A stretch of DNA of 64,000 nucleotides, taken from NCBI RefSeq assembly GCF_016919245.1, contig NZ_JAFEJA010000001.1, forward strand, positions 5,295,501-5,359,500. Direction: 5' to 3'. The position numbers and the translations under genes were made by a program. Below the pieces are notes generated by a model. The model ran no database searches and had not been told where the DNA came from. It saw nothing but the letters and a program-made list of their open reading frames with translations. Of this stretch, positions 57,476 through 64,000 are shown piece by piece. Position 1 is the stretch's first letter. Each line of letters begins with the position of its first letter. Source of the DNA: Streptomyces zhihengii. GTDB lineage: Bacteria > Actinomycetota > Actinomycetes > Streptomycetales > Streptomycetaceae.

Positions 57476-58992
57476 GCGCCGGTACGCCGGGGCGCCCGCC
57501 CGGCGACACCCCGGGCACCCCGCCCGCCGCACCCACCCCGGGCGCCCCCGGCGCCCACGCCCCGTCGGTGCGGGCGGTCGTCGGACTGCTCGTCCTCTTC
57601 GAGGTGATGAGCGGCTTCCTCCAGATGGGCATGGTGCCGCTGCTCCCGAAGATCGGCGACCGGCTCGGCGTCACGGACTCCGACCTCTCCTGGGTGATCG
57701 CCGTCCAGTTGCTGGCCGCGGCCGTCTGCGTACCGGCCTTCGGGCGGCTCGGCGACCTCTACGGGCACCGCCGCCTGCTGCGGGCGAGCCTGGTCTCGGT
57801 GGCCGCGGGGACCCTGCTGGTGGCCCTCGCGCCCTCCTTCGAGGTGCTGCTCCTCGGCCGGGTGCTCCAGGGGCCGCTCGCGGCGCTGCTGCCGCTGGAG
57901 ATCGCGCTCGTCCGCGACCGCCTCCCCGTGGAGGCCGCCCGGCGCGCGATCGCCCTGCTGGTGGGGGCGCTGACGGTGGGCTCGCTGCTCGGCGGGGTGC
58001 TCATGGGGGCCGCCGACGCGGTCCTCGGCGACATCCGGCTGACCCTGCTGATGCCCGCCGTGCTCGCCGCGCTCTGCGTGCCCGTCGCCTTCCTGCGCAT
58101 CCCGGAGAGCCGGCGCCCGTCCGGCGGGCGGATCGACCTGCCGGGCCTCCTGCTGCTCGGCACGGCGATGATCTCCCTGCTGCTCGGCGTCTCGTCCGCC
58201 GAGGAGCACGGCTGGACGACCGCCTCCGTCCTCCTCCCGCTGGCGGTGGGCGCGGCCCTGCTCGCCGCCTTCGCCGCCGTCGAACTGCGCTCCGCCGAGC
58301 CCCTGCTGGACCTGCGGGCCATGCGCGGGCGGCAGTCGGCGCCGTTCTATCTCGCGGCGTTCCTGTTCGGCGTGTTCTTCTTCGGCAGCCAGGCCCCCAA
58401 CAGCACCTTCTGGGCGGCCGATCCGGACGAGACGGGCTACGGCTTCGCGCTGAGCGCGCTCTCCATCTCCCTGATGGCCCTGCCCGGCGCGGTGTTCAGC
58501 GTCGTGGGCTCGCTGCTCACCGACCGGATCGCGGCACGGGCGGGCTACCGCGCCTCGCTCGTCGGCGCGTTCACCGTCGCCGCCCTGTCGTTCTGCTCGT
58601 TCGCCCTGCTGCACGACGTGTGGTGGCACATGTCCGTCACCTACGCGTTCCTCGGGTTCGCCGTCGGTCTCGCGCTGGGCGCCATGCCGACGGTGATCGT
58701 CGAGGCGAGCGAGGTGTCCCGGTCGGGGATCGCGACCGCCGTCTACAACAACGTGAAGACGCTCGGCGGCGCCGTCGCGGGCGGGGTGTTCGCGACGATC
58801 CTCGGCTCGCTGCCCCTGCCGGGCGGCCAGGTGCCCGGCGAGCGGGCGTACGTCGTGCTGTGGCTCACCGGAGCGGCCTGCGCCCTGTGCGCGGCGGTCG
58901 CGGTGGCGGCGGCCCGGCGCGAGGAGGGCGCCCCGGCGCCCGCTCCCGGGAGTTGTCCACAGGCCGCACGCGATGTCGTACCCGGGGGATAA
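57472..58992 (+). CDS. MFS transporter (DHA2-like, 14 TM)
   Basis: 506-aa drug/proton antiporter type permease. After a Pro/Gly-rich N-tail come MFS hallmarks: FEVMSGFLQMGMVPLLPKIGDRLGVTDSDLSWVIAVQLLAAAVCVPAFGRLGDLYGHRRLL (motif A), GRVLQGPLAALLPLEIAL and a late GLALGAMPTVIVEASEVSRSGIATAVYNNVKTLGGAV. The length and helix count fit the 14-TM DHA2 branch. Its start overlaps the amidohydrolase stop, so it probably exports or imports that enzyme's product or substrate. Confidence 0.93.
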   Translation: MSAGTPGRPPGDTPGTPPAAPTPGAPGAHAPSVRAVVGLLVLFEVMSGFLQMGMVPLLPKIGDRLGVTDSDLSWVIAVQLLAAAVCVPAFGRLGDLYGHRRLLRASLVSVAAGTLLVALAPSFEVLLLGRVLQGPLAALLPLEIALVRDRLPVEAARRAIALLVGALTVGSLLGGVLMGAADAVLGDIRLTLLMPAVLAALCVPVAFLRIPESRRPSGGRIDLPGLLLLGTAMISLLLGVSSAEEHGWTTASVLLPLAVGAALLAAFAAVELRSAEPLLDLRAMRGRQSAPFYLAAFLFGVFFFGSQAPNSTFWAADPDETGYGFALSALSISLMALPGAVFSVVGSLLTDRIAARAGYRASLVGAFTVAALSFCSFALLHDVWWHMSVTYAFLGFAVGLALGAMPTVIVEASEVSRSGIATAVYNNVKTLGGAVAGGVFATILGSLPLPGGQVPGERAYVVLWLTGAACALCAAVAVAAARREEGAPAPAPGSCPQAARDVVPGG

Positions 58993-59001
58993 CGTCGGGG
59001 C

Positions 59002-61245
59002 ATGTCCAATCCGGCCACCGCCCGGGCGGGTGCGCCCGCGCCGGGCTTCACCCCCGCCGTGCTCGAAGGCGTTCTCGAACGGATCACCTACGCCAACGAG
59101 GACAACGGCTACACGGTCGCCCGCGTCGACACCGGCCGCGGCGCGGGCGATCTGCTGACGGTCGTCGGGTCGCTGCTCGGCGCGCAGGTGGGCGAGTCGC
59201 TGCGGATGGAGGGCCGTTGGGGCTCCCACCCGCAGTACGGCAAGCAGTTCACCGTGGAGAACTACACGACGGTCCTCCCGGCGACGATCCAGGGCATACG
59301 CCGCTATCTCGGCTCCGGGCTGATCAAGGGGATCGGCCCGAAGATCGCCGAGCGGATCGTGGACCACTTCGGCACCGACACCCTCGACGTCATCGAGCAG
59401 GAGCCGAAGCGGCTCGTCGAGGTGCCCGGCCTCGGGCCCAAGCGCACCAAGCTGATCGGCGCCGCCTGGGAGGAGCAGAAGGCCATCAAGGAGGTCATGG
59501 TCTTCCTCCAGGGCGTCGGCGTCTCCACGTCCATCGCGGTCCGGATCTACAAGAAGTACGAGGACGCCTCCATCTCGGTCGTCAAGAACCAGCCCTACCG
59601 GCTGGCCGCCGACGTGTGGGGCATCGGCTTCCTGACGGCCGACCGGATCGCCCAGGCCGTCGGCATACCGCACGACAGCCCCGAGCGGGTCAAGGCCGGG
59701 ATGCAGTACGCCCTCTCCCAGTCCACCGACCAGGGGCACTGCTTCCTGCCCGAGGAGCAGCTCATCTCGGATTCGGTGAAGCTGCTCCAGGTCGACACCG
59801 GCCTGGTCATCGAGTGCCTCGGCGAGCTGGCCGCCGACGACGAGGGCGTGGTCCGGGAGCAGGTGCCCGGCCCGGACGGCGGGGAGCCGGTCACCGCGGT
59901 GTACCTGGTGCCGTTCCACCGCGCGGAGCTCTCCCTCGCCGGGCAGGTCCGCCGGCTGCTGCGGGCCGACGAGGACCGGATGCCCGCCTTCCGGGACGTC
60001 GCCTGGGACAAGGCCCTCGCCTGGCTCGCGCAGCGCACGGGGGCGGAGCTGGCCCCCGAGCAGGAGGCCGCCGTCAAGCTGGCGCTCACCAGCAAGGTCG
60101 CGGTGCTCACCGGCGGCCCGGGCTGCGGCAAGTCGTTCACCGTCCGGTCCATCGTGGAGCTGGCGCGGGCCAAGAAGGCCAAGGTGGTGCTCGCGGCGCC
60201 CACCGGCCGGGCGGCCAAGCGGCTGGCCGAGCTGACGGGCGCCGAGGCGTCCACCGTGCACCGGCTGCTGGAGCTGAAGCCGGGCGGCGACGCGGCCTAC
60301 GACCGGGACCGCCCGCTCGACGCGGATCTGATCGTCGTCGACGAGGCGTCCATGCTCGACCTGCTCCTCGCCAACAAGCTGATCAAGGCCGTGGCGATGG
60401 GCGCCCATCTGCTGCTGGTGGGCGATGTCGACCAGCTGCCCAGCGTCGGCGCGGGGGAGGTGCTGCGCGACCTGCTCGCCCCCGGCGGCCCGGTGCCGAG
60501 CGTGCGGCTGACGCGGATCTTCCGCCAGGCGCAGGAGTCCGGCGTGGTGACCAACGCCCACCGGATCAACTCCGGCCACCAGCCCCTCACCACCGGGCTG
60601 AAAGACTTCTTCCTCTTCGTCGAGGAGGAGACCGAGGACGCCGGCCGGCTCACCGTCGACGTCGCCGCCCGCCGGATCCCGGCCCGCTTCGGACTGGACC
60701 CGCGGCGCGACGTGCAGGTCCTGGCGCCGATGCACCGCGGCCCGGCCGGCGCGGGCACGCTCAACGGCCTGCTCCAGCAGGCCATCACCCCGGCCCGGCC
60801 CGACCTCCCGGAGAAGCGGTTCGGCGGCCGGGTCTTCCGCGTCGGCGACAAGGTCACCCAGATCCGCAACAACTACGACAAGGGCAGCAACGGCGTCTTC
60901 AACGGCACGGTCGGCGTCGTCACCGCCCTGAACCCCGACGACCAGCGGCTGACGGTGCTCACCGACGAGGACGAGGAGATCGGGTACGACTTCGACGAGC
61001 TGGACGAGCTGGCCCACGCGTACGCGGTCACCATCCACCGCTCCCAGGGCAGCGAGTACCCGGCCGTGGTGATCCCGGTCACCACCGGCGCCTGGATGAT
61101 GCTCCAGCGCAATCTGCTCTACACGGCCGTCACCCGGGCCAGGAAGCTCGTGGTCCTGGTCGGCTCCCGCAAGGCGATAGGCCAGGCGGTGCGCACGGTG
61201 TCCGCCGGCCGGCGCTTCACCGCGCTGGACCACCGGCTGGGCTGA
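59002..61245 (+). CDS. recD2: RecD2-like ATP-dependent DNA helicase
   Basis: 747-aa superfamily-1B 5'-3' helicase of the RecD2/YrrC group. It has the N-terminal OB-like domain (VLEGVLERITYANEDNGYTVARVDT), helix-hairpin-helix repeats (LIKGIGPKIAERIVDHFG, LVEVPGLGPKRTKLI), Walker A VLTGGPGCGKSFTVRSI (about 371-378), Walker B LIVVDEASMLD (about 442), GDVDQLPSVGAGEVLRDLL, and C-terminal UvrD_C_2 with VTIHRSQGSEYPAVV. No RecB or RecC is nearby, typical for RecD2. It acts in DNA repair or replication-fork processing. The ATG follows a weak ribosome site. Confidence 0.94.
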   Translation: MSNPATARAGAPAPGFTPAVLEGVLERITYANEDNGYTVARVDTGRGAGDLLTVVGSLLGAQVGESLRMEGRWGSHPQYGKQFTVENYTTVLPATIQGIRRYLGSGLIKGIGPKIAERIVDHFGTDTLDVIEQEPKRLVEVPGLGPKRTKLIGAAWEEQKAIKEVMVFLQGVGVSTSIAVRIYKKYEDASISVVKNQPYRLAADVWGIGFLTADRIAQAVGIPHDSPERVKAGMQYALSQSTDQGHCFLPEEQLISDSVKLLQVDTGLVIECLGELAADDEGVVREQVPGPDGGEPVTAVYLVPFHRAELSLAGQVRRLLRADEDRMPAFRDVAWDKALAWLAQRTGAELAPEQEAAVKLALTSKVAVLTGGPGCGKSFTVRSIVELARAKKAKVVLAAPTGRAAKRLAELTGAEASTVHRLLELKPGGDAAYDRDRPLDADLIVVDEASMLDLLLANKLIKAVAMGAHLLLVGDVDQLPSVGAGEVLRDLLAPGGPVPSVRLTRIFRQAQESGVVTNAHRINSGHQPLTTGLKDFFLFVEEETEDAGRLTVDVAARRIPARFGLDPRRDVQVLAPMHRGPAGAGTLNGLLQQAITPARPDLPEKRFGGRVFRVGDKVTQIRNNYDKGSNGVFNGTVGVVTALNPDDQRLTVLTDEDEEIGYDFDELDELAHAYAVTIHRSQGSEYPAVVIPVTTGAWMMLQRNLLYTAVTRARKLVVLVGSRKAIGQAVRTVSAGRRFTALDHRLG

Positions 61246-61353
61246 GGCGGCCGCCGGTCTGGGCCGGGTTCGGATCCCGCGGGACGGGAAACACCGTGGG
61301 AAACACCACCCGGACCCCACCCCGGCTTTCAGAACCAGGGCGAAGGGGGCAAG

Positions 61354-61464
61354 ATGAGCAGGTTGGCGGCACTGAGTGCCGTCGATGGGCCCAATGGCGA
61401 CCCCGAGTGCACTCTCCTGAGCCAAATGGGGGATGGTAGAGACAGTCAGGGCACCTCGAAGTAG
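61354..61464 (+). CDS. Possible 36-aa leader ORF upstream of gltA
   Basis: An ATG with AAGGGGG a few bases upstream opens a 36-codon frame beginning MSRLAALSAVDG and ending 25 bp before the gltA start. Third-position G+C is lower than in real neighbouring genes, so it may not be selected as protein. Its good ribosome site and position make a leader peptide or translational coupling device possible. The two palindromes at 61368 and 61405 lie inside it. Confidence 0.3.
   Translation: MSRLAALSAVDGPNGDPECTLLSQMGDGRDSQGTSK
61368..61414. promoter_or_regulatory. Two palindromes in the gltA leader
   Basis: GGCACT-G-AGTGCC (61368-61380) and GAGTGCACTC (61405-61414) share the half-site AGTGC/GCACT and lie about 37 bp apart centre to centre. 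They may be operator sites for a gltA regulator or stems in the leader RNA. Confidence 0.4.
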
Positions 61465-61489
61465 AGGCACTACGTCGGTGAGGGATGAC

Positions 61490-62779
61490 GTGAGCGACAA
61501 CTCTGTAGTACTGCGGTACGCGGACGGTGAATACACCTACCCGGTGGTCGAGAGCACCGTCGGTGACCAGGGCTTCGACATCGGGAAGCTCCGAGCCCAG
61601 ACCGGTCTGGTGACCCTGGACAGTGGATACGGCAATACCGCCGCCTACAAATCCGCGATCACCTACCTCGACGGCGAGCAGGGCATCCTGCGCTACCGCG
61701 GCTACCCGATCGAGCAGCTCGCGGAGCGCTCCACCTTCCTCGAGGTGGCCTCCCTGCTGATCAACGGTGAGCTGCCGACCGTCGACGAGCTCGCGACGTT
61801 CAAGAACGAGATCACGCAGCACACCCTGCTGCACGAGGACGTCAAGCGCTTCTTCCAGGGCTTCCCGCGCGACGCCCACCCGATGGCCATGCTCTCCTCC
61901 GTGGTCAGCGCGCTGTCCACGTTCTACCAGGACAGCCACAACCCGTTCGACGAGAAGCAGCGCCACCTGTCGACGATCCGGCTGCTCGCCAAGCTGCCGA
62001 CGATCGCCGCCTACGCGTACAAGAAGTCGATCGGCCACCCCTTCGTCTACCCGCGCAACGACCTCGGCTACGTCGAGAACTTCCTGCGGATGACGTTCTC
62101 GGTCCCGGCCCAGGAGTACGAGCTCGACCCGGTCGTCGTCTCGGCGCTGGACAAGCTGCTGATCCTGCACGCGGACCACGAGCAGAACTGCTCCACCTCC
62201 ACCGTGCGCCTGGTCGGCTCCTCGCAGGCGAACATGTTCGCCTCGATCTCCGCCGGCATCAGCGCCCTCTGGGGCCCGCTGCACGGCGGCGCCAACCAGT
62301 CGGTCCTGGAGATGCTGGAGGGCATCCAGGCCAACGGCGGCGATGTCGACTCCTTCATCCGCAAGGTGAAGAACAAGGAGGACGGCGTCCGCCTGATGGG
62401 CTTCGGCCACCGGGTCTACAAGTCCTTCGACCCGCGCGCCAAGATCATCAAGGCCGCCGCCCACGACGTGCTGTCCGCGCTCGGCAAGTCCGACGAGCTG
62501 CTGGACATCGCGCTGAAGCTGGAGGAGCACGCGCTCTCCGACGACTACTTCGTCTCGCGCAACCTCTACCCGAACGTGGACTTCTACACGGGTCTCATCT
62601 ACCGCGCGATGGGCTTCCCGACGGAGATGTTCACCGTGCTCTTCGCCCTCGGCCGCCTGCCGGGCTGGATCGCCCAGTGGCACGAGATGATCAAGGAGCC
62701 CGGTTCGCGTATCGGCCGTCCGCGCCAGATCTACACGGGCGAGGTCCTGCGCGACTTCGTCCCCGTCGAGGCCCGCTGA
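61490..62779 (+). CDS. gltA: Citrate synthase
   Basis: 429-aa type II citrate synthase, condensing oxaloacetate and acetyl-CoA as the entry step of the TCA cycle. The sequence VSDNSVVLRYADGEYTYPVV to the C-terminus matches the Streptomyces GltA I know almost word for word. Catalytic segments are LILHADHEQNCSTSTVR, LWGPLHGGANQ, GFGHRVYKSFDPR (His, Arg) and YPNVDFYTGLIYRAMG (Asp). The GTG at 61490 has GAGGGA four bases upstream. A frame extending to 61433 is less likely. It is a single-gene unit ending in a strong hairpin. Confidence 0.97.
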   Translation: MSDNSVVLRYADGEYTYPVVESTVGDQGFDIGKLRAQTGLVTLDSGYGNTAAYKSAITYLDGEQGILRYRGYPIEQLAERSTFLEVASLLINGELPTVDELATFKNEITQHTLLHEDVKRFFQGFPRDAHPMAMLSSVVSALSTFYQDSHNPFDEKQRHLSTIRLLAKLPTIAAYAYKKSIGHPFVYPRNDLGYVENFLRMTFSVPAQEYELDPVVVSALDKLLILHADHEQNCSTSTVRLVGSSQANMFASISAGISALWGPLHGGANQSVLEMLEGIQANGGDVDSFIRKVKNKEDGVRLMGFGHRVYKSFDPRAKIIKAAAHDVLSALGKSDELLDIALKLEEHALSDDYFVSRNLYPNVDFYTGLIYRAMGFPTEMFTVLFALGRLPGWIAQWHEMIKEPGSRIGRPRQIYTGEVLRDFVPVEAR

Positions 62780-62823
62780 CGCAGGCGTCACGCCTGGCGG
62801 ACGACAGTCCGCGGTGTTCGCGA

Positions 62824-62871
62824 GAAGCGCCCCGCCGCCGATCCCCCCACGGGTCGGAGGCGGGGCGCTTC
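62824..62871 (+). terminator. gltA intrinsic terminator
   Basis: GAAGCGCCCCGCC (62824-62836) and its perfect complement (62859-62871) form a 13-bp stem. Inside, CCGATCCC can pair with GGGTCGG. A second hairpin, GGATTCCC/GGGATCC, follows at about 62887-62906 and shares the loop string CCCCCCACGGG. Confidence 0.85.
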
Positions 62872-63018
62872 CCATATCCCCGGAGCGGATTCCCCCCACG
62901 GGATCCGGGCCGGGCGCCTGCGGACAGCAGATACTCCTGCTGCGGTCTGCCGGGGTACGTACGCACGGGAGGGCCGCTCAAAGCTCCCCGGGCACGTGCC
63001 CCGGCCAACGCTTGCCTG

Positions 63019-63061
63019 GAACGTCCCCCAAGACATTCCATGAACGTCCCCCAAGACGTTC
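63019..63061. repeat. 20-bp direct repeat pair, period 23
   Basis: GAACGTCCCCCAAGAC followed by (A/G)TTC occurs at 63019-63038 and 63042-63061 with one mismatch and a 3-bp gap. Only two copies exist, so it is not a CRISPR. Confidence 0.7.
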
Positions 63062-63143
63062 TCGGCATCGACCATTAAGACTCGCGAGGAGCCTGAATGG
63101 TTACCCCTAAATATCTGTGATCTAGGTCTCGATGTGAAGGTCT

Positions 63144-63164
63144 TGTGACCTATTTGTAGTCACA
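63144..63164. promoter_or_regulatory. 21-bp palindrome TGTGAC-N9-GTCACA, site 4
   Basis: It has the same 6-bp arms and 9-bp spacing as the three sites in the XRE/DUF397 locus 56 kb away, but the core (CTATTTGTA) is AT-rich rather than GGSCC. It lies in the gene-free region before copZ, with GGGAGGAG directly after it. Confidence 0.5.
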
Positions 63165-63490
63165 GGGAGGAGCGGAACCGCTGCATCCCAGCCATCGCAA
63201 ATGAGGATGAACTGGTCATCGGTTGATCGGTGATCAAGGTGCTGAGCAGCGGAAACGCCGGAACGGGCGGCGCGGGGGCCCGATAGCCCAAGGGTCGGTA
63301 AAGATTCTTCAAGATCGTGGCCGGAGAGTGCGGGCGTGGCCGGATCACGCCCCTGGTGTCACACAGGTCACGCGATCGCGGCAACCTTTCCGCGTGCGGC
63401 GGGCGCACATGCGAGGGCCGGGCCGGTGTCGGGCGGACATCTCCGCCCGGCACCGGCCCGGCCCTGTCGTGCGCGGTGCGCGCGGCCCGG

Positions 63491-63814
63491 TCAGGCGGTG
63501 CCGGTGAGCTCGTAGCCCGCCTCGTCCACGGCGTCGCGCACGGCGGCCTCGGCGAGCGGCGCGTCGGAGACCACGGTCACCAGGCCGGTGGCGGCGACGG
63601 CCTGCACCGAGGTGACGCCGTCGATCGCGGAGATCTCGCTGCTCACCGCGGACTCGCAGTGGCCGCAGGTCATGCCGGTGACGGTGTAGACCGTGGTCAC
63701 GCCGGCCGTCGGGCCGTCCTGGGCGGTGTCGTGGCAGGAGCCGTCCGACGAGCAGCAGGAGCCGGCGCCGGAGCCCTGGACGGTTTCGAGCTGGGTCTTG
63801 GTCTCGCTGGACAT
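63491..63814 (-). CDS. copZ: Copper chaperone (heavy-metal-associated domain)
   Basis: 107-aa protein. A Cys-rich N-part (GSGAGSCCSSDGSCHD) precedes one HMA domain with the metal loop TVTGMTCGHCESAVSSEISAIDGV (CxxC) and a C-terminal AAVRDAVDEAGYEL. It carries Cu(I) to P-type ATPases or to the regulator. The ATG at 63814 has GAGGAG six bases upstream, and a CsoR-type palindrome lies about 90 bp upstream. The extra CCxxxxxC segment is longer than in minimal CopZ proteins and may bind additional metal. No copA follows on this strand. Confidence 0.92.
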   Translation of the reverse strand: MSSETKTQLETVQGSGAGSCCSSDGSCHDTAQDGPTAGVTTVYTVTGMTCGHCESAVSSEISAIDGVTSVQAVAATGLVTVVSDAPLAEAAVRDAVDEAGYELTGTA

Positions 63815-63899
63815 CGCGTTCTCCTCGGGTGCGGGGCGTGCGTTTGCGGGGTACGCCGGGGGCGTGAAGGTACGCGCCGTCCCGGCATGTTCCGACTCT

Positions 63900-63916
63900 A
63901 TACCCCTAGGGGGTAT
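63900..63916 (-). promoter_or_regulatory. CsoR-type copper operator
   Basis: ATACCCC-TAG-GGGGTAT, a perfect 7-bp-arm palindrome of the C-tract/G-tract form bound by CsoR repressors. It lies upstream of copZ and just at the stop of the next gene. Confidence 0.8.
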
Positions 63917-64000
63917 CAAGGCGAGCAGATCCCGGAAGCCTCGCCGAGAAGGGGCTCGAGATAACGGAACATCACCGCCTTCAGCTCCGCGGTGTACGCC
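63916..64000 (-). CDS. 3' end of an unidentified gene (cut by window edge)
   Basis: On the minus strand an open frame enters from the right edge and reads AYTAELKAVMFRYLEPLLG, then EASGICSP and TGA. Codon third positions are mostly G or C, and it is in the same direction as copZ. It is too short to identify. Its stop codon overlaps the CsoR-type palindrome. Confidence 0.5.
   Translation of the reverse strand, partial: AYTAELKAVMFRYLEPLLGEASGICSP

Larger units (their letters stand above)
62907..63490. other. Gene-free, partly AT-richer stretch between gltA and copZ
   Basis: About 580 bp without a convincing gene on either strand. Positions 63065-63240 are clearly less G+C-rich than the surroundings. 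The stretch holds a 20-bp direct repeat pair at 63019 and the TGTGAC-N9-GTCACA palindrome at 63144 followed by GGGAGGAG. A small RNA or a remnant of a deleted gene is possible, and nothing I see decides this. Confidence 0.5.

Noticed and set aside
53504..57532. A 1342-codon minus-strand frame
   Set aside because: It is a shadow of the sigma, amidohydrolase and neighbouring genes with repeat-derived Gly/Arg strings. Only the Lrp-type gene in another frame is real on that strand.
57169..61536. A 1455-codon open frame on the minus strand opposite the MFS, recD2 and gltA genes
   Set aside because: It is the antisense shadow of high-GC genes. The translation is low-complexity Gly/Arg/Val/Asp without domains, and the plus-strand genes are unmistakable.

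Overview
The window is chromosomal DNA from a Streptomyces-like actinomycete. The signs are very high G+C with G or C at almost every third codon position, frequent GTG starts, GTGA/ATGA stop-start overlaps, twin-arginine and lipobox signals, and a citrate synthase (gltA) with a typical Streptomyces N-terminus. From memory, the gene order (cation efflux, TesB, acyl-CoA dehydrogenase, agmatinase-like, TerD, ABC exporter, tripeptidyl aminopeptidase, GH3, LacI cluster, RecD-like, gltA, copZ) resembles the SCO273x-SCO277x region of S. coelicolor. I could not check this.

Layout. 0-6.2 kb: 3' part of a sensor kinase, a CDF cation exporter, TesB thioesterase, an acyl-CoA dehydrogenase with a TetR-type operator inside its promoter, and a Tat-exported flavoprotein. 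6.2-8.3 kb: an XRE(DUF5753)/DUF397 regulator pair, two small unknown genes and a possible 27-codon peptide gene. Three near-identical 21-bp sites of form TGTGAC-N9-GTCACA are interspersed with these. 8.3-13.9 kb: an accessory island with a large ESX/type VII-like secreted protein, a small partner and three paralogous lipoproteins, with a clear G+C dip at the junction of the large protein's C-terminus and the next lipoprotein. 13.9-19.9 kb: PucR regulator divergent from a symporter - ureohydrolase - ThDP-enzyme operon, closed by a 16-bp-stem hairpin.

20-31.3 kb: small NTF2, DUF4259, inhibitor-I36 and lipoprotein genes; an HTH-TM-RICIN protein; a LuxR-type response regulator and kinase divergent from a two-gene ABC exporter; an NTF2-like gene under a MerR/SoxR-type promoter; and a TerD-PD-(D/E)XK nuclease fusion. 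31.5-41.5 kb: a frameshifted NUDIX remnant, a fused four-domain ABC exporter, a small secreted protein, a 62-bp tandem array, a secreted S37-type aminopeptidase, a GH3 hexosaminidase-like enzyme and a LysR regulator.

41.5-64 kb: an EamA exporter with a LysR operator candidate; a DUF6058-like protein; a LacI-controlled Gfo/Idh/MocA - DUF993 - TIM-barrel operon; a secreted lipase; SMI1/KNR4; a truncated DUF5753 gene; a SigE-family sigma factor with two paralogous surface proteins; an Lrp-type regulator facing an M20 amidohydrolase - MFS operon; recD-like helicase; gltA with a leader ORF, palindromes and a strong terminator; a 0.6 kb gene-free AT-richer stretch holding a fourth TGTGAC-N9-GTCACA site; and copZ under a CsoR-type box.

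The strongest leads are the 21-bp palindrome family tied to the XRE/DUF397 locus, the type VII-like island with its repeated lipoproteins, and the TerD-nuclease fusion.
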